NCBI RefSeq assembly: GCF_015751785.1
Contig: NZ_JADOTY010000001.1
Span: 2,976,001-3,040,000, forward strand
Length of the DNA stretch: 64,000 bases
Reading direction: 5' to 3'
From: Micromonospora vinacea
Lineage (GTDB): Bacteria > Actinomycetota > Actinomycetes > Mycobacteriales > Micromonosporaceae
Shown here: piece after piece, positions 62,984 through 64,000 of the stretch
Layout: each line of letters opens with the position of its first letter
Numbering within the stretch: the first letter of the stretch is position 1
Made by a program: the position numbers and the translations under genes
Notes under the pieces: generated by a model
What the model was told of the DNA's origin: nothing
The model's database searches: none
The model's input: the letters and a program-made list of their open reading frames with translations, nothing else

Positions 62984-63754
62984 GTGCAGAAACCGAAGCT
63001 GATCGCCGCTGTCGCCGTGCTCGTGGTGGCGGTCGGTGCCGGGGCGTGGGCGCTGGTCGCCGCCGGCGACGACGAACCGGATGCGGGTCGTCCGGCGGCG
63101 TCGGCGAGTACCGACCCGGTCGGGGTGCTGAAGGCCGCCGCCGCGAAGGCCGACGAGCAGCCGTACAAGCTGACAGTGGGCACCGGCGGCGCGGACGGGG
63201 ACGCCACGGTGCTGCTGTGGGACCCGAAGGCGAAGCGTGGTCTGGAGACCACCTCGTTGAAGGTGCCCACCGGTGTGGTGAAGATCGAGCGGTTGACCAC
63301 CGGACCCGACGTGTATGTGCGGGTCAGCGCCCCGGACCGCCGCGTCCCGGTCTGGGACGGCAAGACCTGGTGGCACGTCGGCGCCCCGGGTGACCCGGCG
63401 GCCAAGCAGGGCCTGGACAACACCCGGCTGGCCAGCACGCTGGGCGCGCCGGCTGGGGTGCGGCAGACCGCGGAGCGGGAGTACGCGGGCACGCTGGACC
63501 TGCGTCAGAGCGGCGCGGTGCTGGGCAGCGGGGTCGGTAACGTGCTCGGTGACCGGGCCGGGGCGGTGCCGTTCACCGCGGCCGTGGACGAGCAGGGTCG
63601 GCTGGTCCGCTACCGCATCGAGTTGGCCAGCGAGCAGTCGCAGACCGCCCAGCTCGACCTCACGTACTCGGACTTCGGGTTGTCGGTGTCGGCGGACCCG
63701 CCGGCGGCTGACCTGGTCGGCGAGGACCCGCCGGCGAACATTCCCGGCGCGTGA
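62984..63754 (+). CDS. Membrane-anchored extracellular protein (LppX/LprAFG-like outline)
   Basis: A 256-residue protein with one N-terminal hydrophobic helix (LIAAVAVLVVAVGAGAWALVAA) and a mature domain of about 210 residues. DPVGVLKAAAAKADEQPYKLTV and the later beta-strands recall mycobacterial LppX/LprG-type lipid carriers. There is no lipobox Cys, so it is held by the uncleaved helix or secreted, not lipidated. GTG at 62984 has GGGGAG 6 bases upstream; ATG at 62978 is the alternative. The family relation is tentative. Confidence 0.6.
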   Translation: MQKPKLIAAVAVLVVAVGAGAWALVAAGDDEPDAGRPAASASTDPVGVLKAAAAKADEQPYKLTVGTGGADGDATVLLWDPKAKRGLETTSLKVPTGVVKIERLTTGPDVYVRVSAPDRRVPVWDGKTWWHVGAPGDPAAKQGLDNTRLASTLGAPAGVRQTAEREYAGTLDLRQSGAVLGSGVGNVLGDRAGAVPFTAAVDEQGRLVRYRIELASEQSQTAQLDLTYSDFGLSVSADPPAADLVGEDPPANIPGA

Positions 63755-63761
63755 CGTCGGT

Positions 63762-64000
63762 TCACTCCTCGACCGCCCCCTCGGCCGGGGTGACCAGGAA
63801 GTCGTAGACGGTGCGGGCCATCCGCCGGACCGTCTCGTCGCCGGTGGCCATGGGTCCGGCGGTGAGGAACGCGACGGCGGTCTCGGTGCCGGGGATCAGG
63901 TAGTAACCGACGTCGTGTGAGGCGTCCGGCAGGTCACCGGTCTTGTGGGCCACCGGCACACCGGGTGGCAACGCCGCCGGGATCTTCGTGTTCAGGGTCT
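63762..64000 (-). CDS. Serine hydrolase/class A beta-lactamase-like, C-terminal part (truncated by window end)
   Basis: Only the last 79 residues are in the window, and the frame is open to its edge. TLNTKIPAALPPGVPVAHKTGDL contains the KTG motif of class A beta-lactamases and related penicillin-binding folds. VGYYLIPGTETAVAFLTAGP follows as the last strands. The catalytic SxxK and SDN motifs lie beyond the window. It may act on beta-lactams or on peptidoglycan-like substrates. It converges with the membrane-anchored protein, 7 bases away. Confidence 0.8.
   Translation of the reverse strand, partial: TLNTKIPAALPPGVPVAHKTGDLPDASHDVGYYLIPGTETAVAFLTAGPMATGDETVRRMARTVYDFLVTPAEGAVEE

Noticed and set aside
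62984..63754. A lipoprotein
   Set aside because: The N-terminal helix has no Cys in a lipobox position.

Overview
The window is chromosomal DNA from a high-GC actinobacterium, most likely a Micromonospora or close relative in the Micromonosporaceae. The evidence is very strong G/C bias at third codon positions, frequent GTG starts, many apparently leaderless transcripts, and conserved actinobacterial gene blocks: phosphomannomutase/SIS/manA/ahcY, mtrA-mtrB-lpqB-comF-hpf-secA with an Rv3235-like gene, prfB-ftsE-ftsX-smpB-ssrA, and a 10-methyl fatty acid gene pair. The genus call is inference from gene content. No prophage, insertion sequence, CRISPR array or rRNA operon was seen.

Layout. 1-6.7 kb: end of endonuclease V, a membrane-anchored secreted protein, then sugar-phosphate genes for the GDP-mannose route (manB, a Trm112-like protein, a SIS isomerase-like protein, manA) with a cation diffusion facilitator between the last two. 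6.9-8.7 kb: ahcY and a 52-residue membrane protein on the other strand. 8.8-12.2 kb: efeUOB iron uptake operon preceded by two iron-box-like sites. 12.3-18.2 kb: MtrAB two-component system with LpqB, a ComF-like protein and the ribosome hibernation factor. 18.2-20.5 kb: two double-domain GNAT acetyltransferases. 20.7-27.4 kb: secA, an intergenic island of low-complexity repeats, an Rv3235-like gene, a BldC/excisionase-type HTH protein and two less characterised genes. 27.7-34.1 kb: pruA, a PadR regulator, prfB, ftsEX, smpB and tmRNA. 34.2-43.5 kb: membrane and lipoproteins, a benzoylformate decarboxylase-like enzyme, UPF0301, tRNA-Ala, an L36 paralogue, a membrane-anchored AA10 monooxygenase, two aldo/keto reductases and a hemerythrin. 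43.6-50.6 kb: a NarL-type two-component system with a membrane protein, and a chelatase-like AAA ATPase/VWA pair. 50.8-57.6 kb: a GlxA-type regulator divergent from an MFS transporter, a ricin-type lectin-domain protein, DUF427, a YbaK-like protein and the FAD enzyme/methyltransferase pair. 57.7-64 kb: an HTH/SRPBCC operon with a palindromic operator, a GGDEF-EAL protein, a TipA-like MerR regulator, and a truncated class A beta-lactamase-like gene.

How the genes work together. manB and manA interconvert fructose-6-P, mannose-6-P and mannose-1-P for glycoconjugates. EfeU, EfeO and EfeB form one iron importer. MtrA, MtrB and LpqB form a cell-envelope signalling unit. SmpB and tmRNA are the two halves of trans-translation, beside the division regulators FtsE and FtsX.

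Points most worth a second look: a TipAS-like internal start within the MerR gene; a set of long intergenic palindromes, mostly at gene ends; the CGGCT-type repeat array after secA; a perfect palindromic operator over the HTH/SRPBCC promoter; the AAA/VWA pair; and small genes that length cut-offs would miss (the 52-residue membrane protein, the 40-residue L36 paralogue, and 24- and 26-codon ORFs).
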